64,000 nt of DNA from Terribacillus aidingensis (GCF_900215625.1 NZ_OBEK01000001.1:372001-436000); one strand, 5' to 3'; shown: positions 7,419-17,203, counted from the stretch's first letter. Notes: generated from the sequence alone by a model not told the origin. A program made the numbers and translations.

Positions 7419-8558
7419 ATGCAGCGTGGTACATTTCAGTTAATGAAAACAGTAAATAGATCACTAATATTGAATAAGATTCGATTAGCGGCCCCCATAT
7501 CAAGGGCTGATATTGCCAAGGAGACAGGGTTGACACCTCCAACTGTAAGTACAATCGTCAAGGAATTGATAGAACAAGGACTAGTGGTGGAGAGTACGCT
7601 TGGATCTTCCAGCGGCGGGCGGAAACCGAAGATGCTCCGTATTCGAACAGAAGGATTGTTTGTCATTGGGGTGGATGCCGGGCCGGAAACAGTTGATTGT
7701 ATATTGACGACGCTTACTGGTGAGGTGATTGGTACTATTTCCCGTAATCTTCAAGTATATACTAATCGCGAATTTCTAAAGCAGCTGTCTCAAGCTGTAG
7801 ATTATTTACTGGAAAGTTATTCGGTGAAGAGAGAGCATATCTTGGGAATTGGCATCGCCATGCACGGAGTAGTTGACGCAGAAGCTGGTATAGGACAGGT
7901 GGCCCCGATTTTAAAGCTGCATAATATACCGATTAAGCAAGAAATGGAAAGTGCGTTTGGTGTACCTGTTAAAGTGGAGAATGATGCGCGCGCCATGGCA
8001 CTTGGTGAAGCATGGTTTGGCAAGTACGATACATATGAAACAATCGTTGCAGTTAATATAGGAAGCGGAATTGGCGCTGGTATTATCATTCAAGGCAGGC
8101 TGCTTCACGGGGCAGCAGGACTTGCTGGCGAATTCGGTCATATGTCTATAGATTTGAATGGAGAAATATGTGCATGTGGAAATCGCGGCTGCTTACAGAC
8201 TTTTGCCAGCGGGCCGGCTATTGCCAAGCGAGCTGGAATGATAAGCGGAGAAGCTGTCTACCAGGCAGCTGTTAGGGGCGAGGAGACAGCAAGAAACATT
8301 TTGCAAGAAACCGGCAGAACACTAGGCATCGGACTGATTAATTTGATTCATCTCTTGAATCCGGACCGTATTATATTGGGCGGCGGTGTAATGCAAAGTG
8401 CGGCCTATCTTCTTCCGTCGCTGAAAGAAGAGATAAAAGCAAGAGCGCTCACGGATAAAGCAGCGAAGACAGAGATTCATATTAGTGAACTGGAAGAGCG
8501 GGCGACAGCACTTGGTGCAGTGGCCTTATTATTAGAAGAATTATTTGCTCCAGTTTAA
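7419..8558 (+). CDS. ROK family transcriptional repressor (XylR/NagC-like)
   Basis: A 379-residue sugar-responsive repressor. The N-terminal winged helix-turn-helix covers residues about 10-60 (SRADIAKETGLTPPTVSTIV is the recognition region). The ROK kinase-like domain follows with GVDAG, the glycine-rich IGSGIGAGIII, and the zinc motif CACGNRGCLQ. ATG 7419 was chosen because GTGGAG lies 8 nt upstream and the homologous N-terminus starts there. It sits next to galM-galT-galK and a beta-galactosidase, and the palindrome at 12369-12397 is its most likely operator (inference). Inducer is probably a galactoside or galactose derivative. Confidence 0.85.
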   Translation: MQRGTFQLMKTVNRSLILNKIRLAAPISRADIAKETGLTPPTVSTIVKELIEQGLVVESTLGSSSGGRKPKMLRIRTEGLFVIGVDAGPETVDCILTTLTGEVIGTISRNLQVYTNREFLKQLSQAVDYLLESYSVKREHILGIGIAMHGVVDAEAGIGQVAPILKLHNIPIKQEMESAFGVPVKVENDARAMALGEAWFGKYDTYETIVAVNIGSGIGAGIIIQGRLLHGAAGLAGEFGHMSIDLNGEICACGNRGCLQTFASGPAIAKRAGMISGEAVYQAAVRGEETARNILQETGRTLGIGLINLIHLLNPDRIILGGGVMQSAAYLLPSLKEEIKARALTDKAAKTEIHISELEERATALGAVALLLEELFAPV

Positions 8559-8589
8559 AGAGCACAGCGGCTGGCTGTGCTCTTATTTT
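8558..8589. terminator. Terminator between ROK gene and galM
   Basis: AGAGCACAG / CTGTGCTCT stem with a 7-nt loop then TATTTTG; the two flanking genes converge on it. Confidence 0.75.
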
Positions 8590-8643
8590 GGTTTTGCGCA
8601 GATCAAATAACGTTCTCTCAGAGATCCGATATGGGGTAAAGCA

Positions 8644-9675
8644 TCACTTAACGGAAAAAGAGAAGATGGTTTCTTTCCGATATGTTTCCTTTGGCTGTAA
8701 AATGATATTTGGAAAGCCGCTGTGATGCAAGCCGGCTGGAAAAGCTTGCGTTTCAAAGCATATTCCTAAATATTTCTCCGACTGGCGTTCTTTTAATTCT
8801 AATGTATCATCAAGCCCATTGCTCGTGTACAAAACAAGACCTGGTTGATTCGAATCCATTGTCATTAATCGGCCGCTTGCCGGATCATATAAGCCAGCTT
8901 TCGGCTTCTCATTGTTAGAGAACAGAAAATAATGATCAATTCCTTCTCCTGCAAGCCGAAGCTGTTCATGAGGTGCACTGAAAATATCAGCTAGCGTTCT
9001 GAATGATTGCAGATTGAAGGGTGTGCCTGCCGTATCCAGCAGCTTTCCTGTAGAGATGAGCTCTTCATCTAGCTCCGTGAAATGGCTGCTGGCAACCATT
9101 GCTTGCTGCTCTGCAATTGATCTTTTTAAGCCGCCGCTCAAGTTGAAATAGGTATGGTTGGTTAGTGCGACAGGTGTAGCTTGATTAGTAGTTGCTTCAT
9201 AAAGAATGGCGAACTTATTATCCTCAGTCAATGTGTATGTGACGACTACGTTTAATTTACCAGGGTAGCCTCCTTCACCATCTGTGCTTGTGTAGGAAAG
9301 TCGGAGGCCATTCGTTCGGCCGTGCTCGAATGTCTCTACATCCCATAGGACTTGATGAAAGCCTTCCGGTCCGCCATGCAGATGGTGGTTGCCTTCGTTT
9401 GCCGGCAAAGGATAGACCTTGCCATTTAACTCAAATTGGGCATCTTCTATACGACCAGCTACTCGCCCGATAATCGCGCCAAAATAGTTCGGATTAGCTT
9501 TGTAATCTTCCAAATTGCGGTAACCCAGCACGATATTCTCCAGTTTGCCATTCTTATCTGGAACTTCTAATGAAGTAATAATACCTCCGAAGTTTAGCAC
9601 TTCAAGCTTCATGCCGTTAGAATTGGTAACTGTGTACAACATCCAATCATCTTGTAATGGAGTTTTTTCGATCAA
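8644..9675 (-). CDS. galM: Aldose 1-epimerase (mutarotase)
   Basis: 343 residues. GalM interconverts alpha and beta anomers of galactose/glucose and feeds galactokinase in the Leloir pathway. Conserved substrate and catalytic positions are visible: ANEGNHHLHGG and VALTNHTYFNLSG (catalytic His), and the C-terminal ICFETQAFP (catalytic Glu). The length is normal. It is the last gene of galK-galT-galM; its start overlaps the end of galT by 4 nt, so it is probably translationally coupled. Confidence 0.93.
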   Translation of the reverse strand: MIEKTPLQDDWMLYTVTNSNGMKLEVLNFGGIITSLEVPDKNGKLENIVLGYRNLEDYKANPNYFGAIIGRVAGRIEDAQFELNGKVYPLPANEGNHHLHGGPEGFHQVLWDVETFEHGRTNGLRLSYTSTDGEGGYPGKLNVVVTYTLTEDNKFAILYEATTNQATPVALTNHTYFNLSGGLKRSIAEQQAMVASSHFTELDEELISTGKLLDTAGTPFNLQSFRTLADIFSAPHEQLRLAGEGIDHYFLFSNNEKPKAGLYDPASGRLMTMDSNQPGLVLYTSNGLDDTLELKERQSEKYLGICFETQAFPAGLHHSGFPNIILQPKETYRKETIFSFSVK

Positions 9676-11174
9676 TTCGACACCACTTTCTGATTTAGTT
9701 TTGTGATAAAGCGCTGAAAGGTTTCATCGTCTTTAAAAACACCTGCATCCTCAAGTACTCGGACGAATTTCTCTCCTAATTCTTTGCGAACTACTTCTTC
9801 GGCATATTGCTGGTTGTGCAGAAAACCATGCTTATCGCGCAGTTCTTGCGCCCAGTCCTGCTGGGCAGGATCTACATTATCCACTTCCCCGGATAAAAAT
9901 TTATAAATGGTCTCCAGCTCTTCCTTCAGCCGGGGAGGAAGCACCGCTAGTCCCATCACTTCAATTAGGCCGATGTTCTCTTTTTTGATGTGATGAACAT
10001 CTGCATGCGGATGAAAGATACCTAGCGGATGCGTAGCGGATGTGCGGTTGTTGCGTAAAACCAAATCAAGTTCATACATATCATCACGCTTTCTTGCAAT
10101 TGGTGTGATCGTGTTATGGCGTGTTTTATCTGTATAAGCCTGAATTTCTGCATCGGGATCATCATAGTTATACCAGAACGAGTGTATACTTTCGGCAGCT
10201 TCTGTTAGTTTTTCTTTATCACTCGCTTGCAGGCGAATGACAGAGAGCGGCCAATTGAGTACAGCAGCTTTGACATCAGGGTGGGCGTGTATAGGAAACG
10301 TATACTGTTCTTCTGCATTTGTCATAGCAAATGTATATCGTCCAGCTTGATAGTGATCATGCGATAAAATAGAGCCCCCTACAATGGGCAAATCTGCGTT
10401 GGAGCCAATAAAGTAGTGGGGGAATTGCTCTACAAATTCGAGCAATCTGGCAAATGCTTCTTTATTTATTTTCATATCGCGGTGTTCCTCTGACAGTACA
10501 ATGCTGTGTTCCTCATAGTACACATAAGGAGAGTACTGGAGATACCATGTTTCATCTTGCAAGGAAAGCTGAATGAGTCTGTGGTTAGAGCGTGCAGGAT
10601 AACCAATCCTCCCGGCATAGCCCTCATTCTCCTTGCAAAGCACACAAGCAGGATAAGAAACATCTTGCTTTATCATTCGCTCGCGTTTGATTTGTTCCGG
10701 GTCTTTTTCAGGTTTAGACAGATTGATGGTTATATCCATCTCCCCGTATTTTGTTTGCGCTTTATAAGAAATATTTTTCTTGATCCGATTCATTTGAATG
10801 TAGTTGCTGTTCTTACTTAGATTGTAGAAATAGTCGGTTGCTTTTTCAGGTGATTCGTCATAATAATAATCGAATAGTGTCTGTACAGTGGAAGGACGAG
10901 GCATAAAGCAATCCATTAAAGATGCAGCAAGCATCTCCTTTTCATCTAACACATTATCAATGATTTCTTCATTAACAGCGTAGTCTATTATTCGATCGAC
11001 TAAATCTGGTATAGAGCCTTCACTTGTCAGGATTTTATGCATCGGGTAATTGTTCATCCCAAGCAAGTGGATTACTTGATTTCGTACATACGTTTTATCT
11101 CGTTCCTTGATTAAGCCTTCCTGACATGTTTGTTCCAATAAAGCTTCAATATCTGAATAAATCATCTGTCCCAC
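9672..11174 (-). CDS. galT: UDP-glucose-hexose-1-phosphate uridylyltransferase (Gram-positive type)
   Basis: 500 residues, the usual size of the Firmicute GalT class, which differs from the ~350-residue enterobacterial class. It moves UMP between UDP-glucose and galactose-1-phosphate. The segment GGSILSHDHYQAGRY resembles the class motif around the catalytic histidines. Its end overlaps galM by 4 nt and its start lies 5 nt after galK, so the three form one operon. No galE is present in the operon; a GalE-like epimerase lies at 38.9 kb, but in a polysaccharide cluster. Confidence 0.93.
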   Translation of the reverse strand: MGQMIYSDIEALLEQTCQEGLIKERDKTYVRNQVIHLLGMNNYPMHKILTSEGSIPDLVDRIIDYAVNEEIIDNVLDEKEMLAASLMDCFMPRPSTVQTLFDYYYDESPEKATDYFYNLSKNSNYIQMNRIKKNISYKAQTKYGEMDITINLSKPEKDPEQIKRERMIKQDVSYPACVLCKENEGYAGRIGYPARSNHRLIQLSLQDETWYLQYSPYVYYEEHSIVLSEEHRDMKINKEAFARLLEFVEQFPHYFIGSNADLPIVGGSILSHDHYQAGRYTFAMTNAEEQYTFPIHAHPDVKAAVLNWPLSVIRLQASDKEKLTEAAESIHSFWYNYDDPDAEIQAYTDKTRHNTITPIARKRDDMYELDLVLRNNRTSATHPLGIFHPHADVHHIKKENIGLIEVMGLAVLPPRLKEELETIYKFLSGEVDNVDPAQQDWAQELRDKHGFLHNQQYAEEVVRKELGEKFVRVLEDAGVFKDDETFQRFITKLNQKVVSN

Positions 11175-11179
11175 ATCCC

Positions 11180-12352
11180 TTATGCTAATTCTTTCGCGCC
11201 GTCACCGATTGTAGCTGTATAGAAAGTTGCTTTATATCCGATTTCTTCTTCATAGCGCTGCTGAATCCCTGCCTGAATAGCTTCTGCTTTGTCTTTTTCA
11301 ACAAGCGCAATGGCACAGCCGCCAAATCCAGCACCTGTCATGCGGGCTCCAAGAACACCCGGTTGTGACCATGCAGCTTCAACAAGTACATCCAGCTCCT
11401 TGCCAGTCACTTCATAATCGTCACGCAGTGAACAGTGCGATTCATTCATCAATTCCCCGAAAGCAATTAAGTCATGCTTCTGCAGCTGCTTCAAAGCCTC
11501 GATTGTTCGATTATTTTCATAGACAGCATGGCGGGCGCGCTTTATGTTGATTGGATTGCTAATCAGTGTACAATGCTGTTCAAATGCTTCTGGTGTAAGT
11601 TCTCCGAGACTTTGAATAGGCAAGTGCTGTTGTAAATCCCGCAGTGCTGTTTCGCACTGGGAGCGGCGTTCGTTATATTTCGAACCCGATAGCGCACGCT
11701 GTTTATTCGTATTCGCTATTAAGATGACGTGCTCGGTCAAATCTAGAGGGGCGTGCTGGTAATTTAACGATTGGCAGTCAAGCAGTATAGCGTGCCCCTG
11801 TTTGCCCATGCCGACTGCGAATTGATCCATTATCCCGCTATTCACGCCGATATATTCGTTTTCTACACGCTGCCCAATCTGAACTAATGGAATTCGGTCA
11901 ATTCCAATGTCATACATTTGATCCGCCAAGACGCCAGTTACAAGTTCAATAGAAGCAGAAGAGGAGAGGCCTGCGCCGTTTGGTATATTTCCGTAAAAAA
12001 GAATATCCATGCCAGCATTCATTTTGTCAGCGTATTGCTGTAAGTAAAGTAGCATGCCTTTTGGATAGTTCGCCCAGCCATCTTCGTCGCGATAGCTGAG
12101 ATCTTCCAAAGAAGAATTAATGATACCGCTTTCATTAAGGTTGATACTATAAAATCGCAGTAAGTTATCCTGGCGTTTAGCTGCTAAAGCATACGTACCA
12201 TAGGAGATGGCTGCGGGGAAGACGTGACCGCCATTGTAATCTGTATGTTCTCCAATCAGGTTGATCCTGCCGGGAGCGAAGAAGCGGCGAGGTAATTCTG
12301 CTGTTTGAAAAATTTTCTGGAACTCAGCTGTCAAATTAGGAATGCGAGTCAT
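11180..12352 (-). CDS. galK: Galactokinase
   Basis: 390 residues of the GHMP kinase superfamily, phosphorylating galactose at C1 with ATP. The galactokinase signature GRINLIGEHTDYNGGHVFP lies at about residue 28, the ATP loop GAGLSSSASIE at about residue 127, and the third GHMP motif GARMTGAGFGGCAI near the C-terminus. First gene of the leftward gal operon. AAGGAGG precedes ATG 12352. The operator-like palindrome at 12369-12397 lies between a possible minus-strand -10 (TATAGT, 12413-12408) and this start, so repression there is expected. Confidence 0.95.
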   Translation of the reverse strand: MTRIPNLTAEFQKIFQTAELPRRFFAPGRINLIGEHTDYNGGHVFPAAISYGTYALAAKRQDNLLRFYSINLNESGIINSSLEDLSYRDEDGWANYPKGMLLYLQQYADKMNAGMDILFYGNIPNGAGLSSSASIELVTGVLADQMYDIGIDRIPLVQIGQRVENEYIGVNSGIMDQFAVGMGKQGHAILLDCQSLNYQHAPLDLTEHVILIANTNKQRALSGSKYNERRSQCETALRDLQQHLPIQSLGELTPEAFEQHCTLISNPINIKRARHAVYENNRTIEALKQLQKHDLIAFGELMNESHCSLRDDYEVTGKELDVLVEAAWSQPGVLGARMTGAGFGGCAIALVEKDKAEAIQAGIQQRYEEEIGYKATFYTATIGDGAKELA

Positions 12353-12368
12353 GATTATAGAGCCTCCT

Positions 12369-12397
12369 TAACTTTATTAATTAAATTTATTAAGTTA
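12369..12397. promoter_or_regulatory. Palindromic operator candidate in the gal/beta-galactosidase divergon
   Basis: A 29-bp imperfect palindrome centred on 12383, from TAACTT to AAGTTA, with 12 of 14 arm positions or so symmetric. AT-rich spaced palindromes of this type are typical targets of XylR-like ROK repressors. It sits just downstream of the likely galK transcription start. Assignment to the ROK protein at 7419-8558 is inference. Confidence 0.45.
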
Positions 12398-12461
12398 CGG
12401 TTAGTGTACTATATGCGGAAGGGGGGAGCAAGGAATACTTCTTTTAAGAAGGAGAATAGAG

Positions 12462-12497
12462 ATGATTGGCGTATCATATATTGTAAACGCTTACTAA
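12462..12497 (+). CDS. Possible 11-codon leader ORF upstream of beta-galactosidase
   Basis: ATG at 12462 follows AAGGAG (12449-12454) with a 7-nt gap and encodes MIGVSYIVNAY before TAA at 12495-12497. The stop lies 18 nt before the beta-galactosidase ATG. The perfect cre box lies inside it. The Shine-Dalgarno is as good as that of the main gene, but translation of such a short frame is unproven. Confidence 0.35.
   Translation: MIGVSYIVNAY
12481..12495 (+). promoter_or_regulatory. CcpA cre box (perfect consensus match)
   Basis: TTGTAAACGCTTACT matches WTGWAARCGYWWWCW at all 15 positions. It lies 20 nt before the beta-galactosidase start, where CcpA-HPr-Ser-P would block transcription when glucose is present. 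Confidence 0.8.
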
Positions 12498-12515
12498 GTG
12501 CGGGAGGAAACGGGG

Positions 12516-14564
12516 ATGACCAACAAAAAACGTAACATAAACGCATCATTTCTGCTTCATGGCGGAGACTATAATCCAGATCAATGGCTGAAATATCCTG
12601 ATGTCTTAAAAGAGGATATTCAACTCATGCTAGCAGCAAACACGAATACATTTTCTGTCGGTATATTTGCGTGGAGTGCTTTAGAACCGGAGGAAGGTGT
12701 ATACACCTTCGAATGGCTTGATAAGGTTTTTGATGATATTCATGCTTTTGGGGGGAAGGTAATTCTGGCTACCCCAAGCGGAGCGCGTCCTGCTTGGTTA
12801 TCGCAAAAGTATCCAGATGTTCTTCGGGTTAACGCAGCTCGAGTCAAACAGCTGCATGGAGGCAGGCATAATCATTGCTTCACCTCTCCTGCTTATTTAG
12901 AGAAGACACAAAACATGAACCGTAAACTAGCAGAAAGATACGGCGGGCATCCAGCGCTGCTGTTATGGCATATTTCCAATGAATACAGCGGTGATTGTCA
13001 TTGTGATCGGTGTCAGACTGCTTTTCGTGAGTGGTTAAAAGAGCGCTACGATGGCAGTTTGGATACGTTAAATGATGCATGGTGGGGGCCGTTCTGGAGC
13101 CATACATTCACAGATTGGGAACAGGTAGAATCTCCATCACCGAATGGTGAGGATGGTGTTCATGGTTTGCGCTTGGATTGGCGGCGGTTCGTGACAGATC
13201 AGACTGTGCGATTCATGGAAAATGAGATGGTTCCCATTCGTGAGCTTACACCGGATATCCCGGTAACGACGAATTTTATGGCAGACACCCCAGACTTAAT
13301 ACCTTTCCGCGGTCTGGATTATCAGCGATTTGCAGAAAAAATTGATGTGATCAGCTGGGATGCGTATCCGACTTGGCATAACGATTGGGAAACAACAGCC
13401 GAACTGGCGATGAAAGTTGGGTTTATCGATGACCTGTACCGTACAATGAAAGATCAGCCGTTTCTTTTAATGGAGAACACACCGAGTATGGTCAACTGGC
13501 ATCCGGTGAACAAAGCAAAGCGGCCTGGTATGCATATACTCTCCTCGATGCAAATGATTGCGCACGGGTCGGATAGCATTTTATATTTCCAGTGGCGAAA
13601 ATCACGCGGGTCAACGGAAAAGTTCCATGGAGCTGTTGTCGATCATGATCGTTCGCCGGATAACCGCGTCTTCCGAGAAGTGGCAGCACTCGGCGCAAAC
13701 ATGGAAAAACTGGCGGGCTTAGCAGGTGCACATCGGACGGCGGAAGTGGCTTTGCTTTATGATTGGGAGAATGATTGGGCGCTGGAGGATGCGCAAGGTT
13801 ATGGGTTGGAGTCCAAACAGTATATCAAGACAATGCATGCGCATTACCGGCCATTTTGGAAACGTGATATTCCGGTTGATGTGATTGGGAAAACGCATGA
13901 TTTCCAAAAGTATAAGCTTTTGGTTGTGCCTATGCTTTACATGATGGAAAACAAAACCGCAGAAAAGCTAGAGAAGTTTGTGCAAGCGGGCGGACGACTC
14001 GTGATGACCTATATTAGCGGTGTGGCAGATGAGCATGACTTAGTGCACCCTGGAGCTTGGCAGGAGAAACTGGCGAATATCTTTGGGTTGTGTCCTGCCG
14101 AAACAGACACACTGTACCCGGCGGATCGCAACAGTGTACAGTACAAAGGGAAGCAGTATGAATTAAAAGACTACGCCACTGTACTGGAGCTTCATGGAGC
14201 AAAGGCGATTGGCAGCTATGAAAAAGATTTTTATGCAGGAACACCTGCCGTTACCGAACATGATTATGGGGAGGGCAGTGCTTATTATATTGGCGGCAGG
14301 CTGGAAGATGCATTTCAAGAGGAATTCTACGAGGAACTGCTGATAAAAGAGCAAATTGTCGCGCCTGTTCGTATTAAAAAAGAAGAAGGTGTTTCTATCC
14401 AAGCCCGTTTCCATGCCCACACCACTTATGTGTTCATCATGAACTTCAGTGAAAGTGAAAAAGCCATTGAATTGGATCAAACATATCAGGATGTGCTCCA
14501 AGGAGGCTTCTTGGAAGGGCTTTACCTATTAAAACCATATGAAGCAAAAGTGCTGCAGTTCTAA
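12516..14564 (+). CDS. Beta-galactosidase, glycoside hydrolase family 42
   Basis: 682 residues, cytoplasmic, hydrolysing terminal beta-galactosides to galactose. The catalytic TIM barrel comes first, with acid/base Glu156 in WHISNEYSG and the nucleophile at about Glu320 in FLLMENTPS; a trimerisation domain and a small C-terminal beta domain follow. Cys121, Cys161, Cys163 and Cys166 form the zinc cluster seen in GH42 enzymes. ATG 12516 is preferred over a GTG at 12498 because GGGAGG lies 8 nt before it. Galactose released would enter galK-galT-galM, which is transcribed divergently. No signal peptide. Confidence 0.95.
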   Translation: MTNKKRNINASFLLHGGDYNPDQWLKYPDVLKEDIQLMLAANTNTFSVGIFAWSALEPEEGVYTFEWLDKVFDDIHAFGGKVILATPSGARPAWLSQKYPDVLRVNAARVKQLHGGRHNHCFTSPAYLEKTQNMNRKLAERYGGHPALLLWHISNEYSGDCHCDRCQTAFREWLKERYDGSLDTLNDAWWGPFWSHTFTDWEQVESPSPNGEDGVHGLRLDWRRFVTDQTVRFMENEMVPIRELTPDIPVTTNFMADTPDLIPFRGLDYQRFAEKIDVISWDAYPTWHNDWETTAELAMKVGFIDDLYRTMKDQPFLLMENTPSMVNWHPVNKAKRPGMHILSSMQMIAHGSDSILYFQWRKSRGSTEKFHGAVVDHDRSPDNRVFREVAALGANMEKLAGLAGAHRTAEVALLYDWENDWALEDAQGYGLESKQYIKTMHAHYRPFWKRDIPVDVIGKTHDFQKYKLLVVPMLYMMENKTAEKLEKFVQAGGRLVMTYISGVADEHDLVHPGAWQEKLANIFGLCPAETDTLYPADRNSVQYKGKQYELKDYATVLELHGAKAIGSYEKDFYAGTPAVTEHDYGEGSAYYIGGRLEDAFQEEFYEELLIKEQIVAPVRIKKEEGVSIQARFHAHTTYVFIMNFSESEKAIELDQTYQDVLQGGFLEGLYLLKPYEAKVLQF

Positions 14565-14582
14565 AAGATTTTATTTACTTTT

Positions 14583-14611
14583 TTGACAGCTAATGATATT
14601 GTAAATGCAAT
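14583..14611 (+). promoter_or_regulatory. SigA promoter of the S-box operon
   Basis: TTGACA (14583-14588), 17-bp spacer, TGCAAT (14606-14611), placing the start just before the riboswitch aptamer. Confidence 0.5.
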
Positions 14612-14617
14612 TCCATA

Positions 14618-14774
14618 ATCTTATCCAGAGAAGCAGAGGGACTGGCCCGATGAAGCTTCAGCAACAGGTCGCAATGATACTGTGCTAATTCCAGCGGGTG
14701 GTTGCCACCTGATAGATGAGACGTTCGCAGATTATTTGTCAGTTCAGCACATCCTCATGGATGTGCTTTTTTTG
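14618..14774 (+). ncRNA. SAM-I (S-box) riboswitch with terminator
   Basis: The aptamer at about 14618-14722 shows the conserved S-box core: CTTATCCAGAG, GAGGGACTGGCCCGATGA, CAGCAAC, TGCTAAT and CC.GC, closed by P1 (TCTTATC with GATGAGA). A terminator follows at 14746-14773, AGCACATCC / GGATGTGCT then TTTTTTT. In this class SAM binding stabilises the aptamer and permits the terminator, so transcription runs when SAM is low. It controls the S-methylmethionine uptake and methyl-transfer genes downstream. Confidence 0.95.
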
Positions 14775-14812
14775 TTGACAAAATACTTGATTGATAGAAA
14801 TGAGGCTGTAAT

Positions 14813-16231
14813 ATGACATCGAAACGAAATTTTAAACGACACATGCAGGCGCGTCATCTTATTATGCTTTCACTTGGCGGTGTAATTGGGACAGGGTTGT
14901 TTCTAAGCTCGGGTTACACGATCCAGCAAGCTGGTCCGTTTGGGACGGTGCTTGCCTATTTAATTGGGGCGTTAGTTGTTTACCTCGTCATGCTTTGTTT
15001 AGGCGAGCTTGCAGTGCATATGCCGGAAACAGGAGCATTTCATAGCTATGCACATAAATACATAGGACCAGCAACAGGATATGTTGTTGCTTGGCTGTAC
15101 TGGCTGACATGGACAGTAGCTTTAGGCTCAGAGTTTACAGCTGCCGGACTGCTTATGCAGCGCTGGTTTCCGCAAATCAATGTATGGATTTGGAGTGCAC
15201 TGTTTGCTGGTTTAGTATTCTTCTTAAATAGTGTTGCTGTTCGGTTCTTTGCCGAATCAGAGTTTTGGTTTTCATTCGTAAAAGTAGCTGCTATTATTCT
15301 TTTTATCTTAATTGGAACTGCTGCCATTTTCGGAATGATCCCGATGCAAGAAACAGAAACTGCACCGTTGTTTACGAACTTCACTGATGCTGGATTGCTG
15401 CCTAATGGTGCTTTTGCCATTCTTTTGACAATGCTTGCAGTTAATTTTGCTTTTTCCGGCACCGAGTTAATTGGTATTGCATCAGGAGAGACAGAAGATC
15501 CGCAGAAAACTGTGCCAAAAGCAATTCGTACTACAGTCATCAGGCTGGTTATCTTCTTTGTCGGGACCATTATTGTGCTATCAGCCTTGCTCCCTTTCCA
15601 AGAAGCCGGGGTACTCGAAAGCCCCTTTGTAACGGTACTGTCACGGATTGGAATACCATATGCTGCGGATGTGATGAACTTTGTTATTCTGACAGCAATT
15701 CTTTCAGCTGCGAATTCAGGGCTGTATGCTTCGAGCAGAATGCTGTGGTCATTAGGAGATAAAAAGCTTATTCCGCAATACTTTGCCAAGCTTTCTAAAC
15801 AGGGTATCCCGCTGCGGGCGACTGTCTGGAGCATGGGAGGGGGAGCACTTGCTTTACTATCGAGTATAATTGCGCCGGAAACTATTTATCTTGTTTTAGT
15901 ATCTGTTTCCGGTCTTGCGGTTGTAGCGGTATGGATGAGCATTGCTTTATCCCAATTTTTCTTCCGGCGCCGTTTTCGTGGATTGGGTCACGCCGATAAA
16001 GAACTTGGCTACCGAACGCCATGGTATCCAGTTGTGCCGATTACAGCTTTCTTGTTATGTCTGGCATCTGTTATTGGTATCGCATTTGATCCGACCCAGG
16101 TAATTGCCTTGTATTGTACCATTCCATTCGTCGTATTTTGCTACGCTGCTTATTATATTACCGAATATACAAAAAAGAGGAGACAACGTCATGCCAAGAA
16201 ATCCAATTCAACATCTGCTAAGCAAGCATAA
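14813..16231 (+). CDS. mmuP: S-methylmethionine/amino-acid permease (APC family)
   Basis: 472 residues, about 12 membrane helices, amino acid transporter family of APC permeases. The first helix region [20 protein letters not shown] and the later [17 protein letters not shown] are the standard motifs. Substrate is inferred from context: an S-box riboswitch upstream and an overlapping homocysteine S-methyltransferase gene downstream point to S-methylmethionine. The C-terminus is Lys/Arg-rich. The last 41 nt overlap the start of the next gene in another frame. Confidence 0.88.
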   Translation: MTSKRNFKRHMQARHLIMLSLGGVIGTGLFLSSGYTIQQAGPFGTVLAYLIGALVVYLVMLCLGELAVHMPETGAFHSYAHKYIGPATGYVVAWLYWLTWTVALGSEFTAAGLLMQRWFPQINVWIWSALFAGLVFFLNSVAVRFFAESEFWFSFVKVAAIILFILIGTAAIFGMIPMQETETAPLFTNFTDAGLLPNGAFAILLTMLAVNFAFSGTELIGIASGETEDPQKTVPKAIRTTVIRLVIFFVGTIIVLSALLPFQEAGVLESPFVTVLSRIGIPYAADVMNFVILTAILSAANSGLYASSRMLWSLGDKKLIPQYFAKLSKQGIPLRATVWSMGGGALALLSSIIAPETIYLVLVSVSGLAVVAVWMSIALSQFFFRRRFRGLGHADKELGYRTPWYPVVPITAFLLCLASVIGIAFDPTQVIALYCTIPFVVFCYAAYYITEYTKKRRQRHAKKSNSTSAKQA

Positions 16232-17126
16232 AGTAATGATTCTTGATGGTGCATTAGGAACAGAATTAGAAAGACAAGGATGCAATCTGGAGGACCCATT
16301 ATGGTCAGCGCGCATTCTTTTGGAGCAGCCAGAATTGATCCGCCAAACACACTTGAATTATTTCCGAGCTGGTGCCGATTGTACCATCACTTCCAGCTAC
16401 CAAGCTTCTGTTGAGGGTTTCCAGTCTCGGGGGCTAGAGGAGAAAGAAGCGCTGAACTTGATTGGAAAAACAGTTAAGTTAGCAGCAGAAGCAAGAGAGA
16501 TTTATAGGCAAGAAGCAAAATTCCCTAATCAAGTGTTACCGCTCGTTGCAGGATCTGTGGGCCCATATGGTGCCTTTTTGGCCGACGGTTCGGAATATCG
16601 GGGGGACTATCAAGTATCTGACGAGGTACTTAAAGATTTTCACAGACCTCGTATTCAAGCTTTGCTGGAAGCTGGCGCAGATCTTCTGGCTTTTGAAACA
16701 ATTCCATCGTTACGAGAAGCTGAAGTCTTAATCGACCTGTTAAAAGAGTTTCCCGATTCTTCAGCGTGGCTTACGTTTACGCTTCGGGATGCAAATAGTA
16801 TTAGTGACGGAACTCCGCTTGGCCGCTGTGCAGAACTGGCAGCTAGCAGTGAGCAGATTGCGGCGATTGGCTTAAACTGTGCACCTATTTCTGTGGTGAC
16901 AGATGCTGTAAAGGAACTAAAAAAACATACATCAAAACCTATCATTGTTTATCCGAACTCTGGTGAACAGTACGATGCGGTGTCTAAAACATGGTCAGGT
17001 ACAGAGGGATTGGAAACGCTCGCTGGCTGCTCTCCGGAATGGTATGAAGCTGGTGCGCATATTATTGGCGGGTGCTGCCGCACGACGCCGCAGCAGATTC
17101 AGCACTTGGCCAAGCGATGGCGCTAG
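16191..17126 (+). CDS. mmuM: Homocysteine S-methyltransferase
   Basis: 311 residues, a zinc enzyme moving a methyl group from S-methylmethionine (or SAM) to homocysteine, giving methionine. The N-terminal [13 protein letters not shown] motif is present, and the zinc ligands are the Cys in GLNCAP and the paired Cys in [11 protein letters not shown] 16191 (RBS AGAGGAGA) was chosen over an upstream in-frame ATG at 16104, which would add 29 non-homologous residues. The overlap with mmuP indicates coupled translation. With the riboswitch this forms a methionine salvage unit. Confidence 0.93.
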   Translation: MPRNPIQHLLSKHKVMILDGALGTELERQGCNLEDPLWSARILLEQPELIRQTHLNYFRAGADCTITSSYQASVEGFQSRGLEEKEALNLIGKTVKLAAEAREIYRQEAKFPNQVLPLVAGSVGPYGAFLADGSEYRGDYQVSDEVLKDFHRPRIQALLEAGADLLAFETIPSLREAEVLIDLLKEFPDSSAWLTFTLRDANSISDGTPLGRCAELAASSEQIAAIGLNCAPISVVTDAVKELKKHTSKPIIVYPNSGEQYDAVSKTWSGTEGLETLAGCSPEWYEAGAHIIGGCCRTTPQQIQHLAKRWR

Positions 17127-17203
17127 GGTGCAATTGACGTTTTGTTTTGGGGAAATAGAGGAAAAGTAATGTATCAATTATTAAAACAAAGGAGCGTTTC
17201 CCC

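Noticed and set aside
14640-14735. A T-box or other leader in front of mmuP
   Set aside because: The conserved core belongs fully to the SAM-I riboswitch and no T-box sequence is present.
15046-15834. A long open frame on the minus strand within mmuP
   Set aside because: It is opposite a clear transporter gene, has no RBS and has a shadow-type composition.
17128-17155. A SigB promoter before the SDR gene
   Set aside because: GGGAAA is present but the -35 match (GTGCAA) is poor and the 16-nt spacer is too long.
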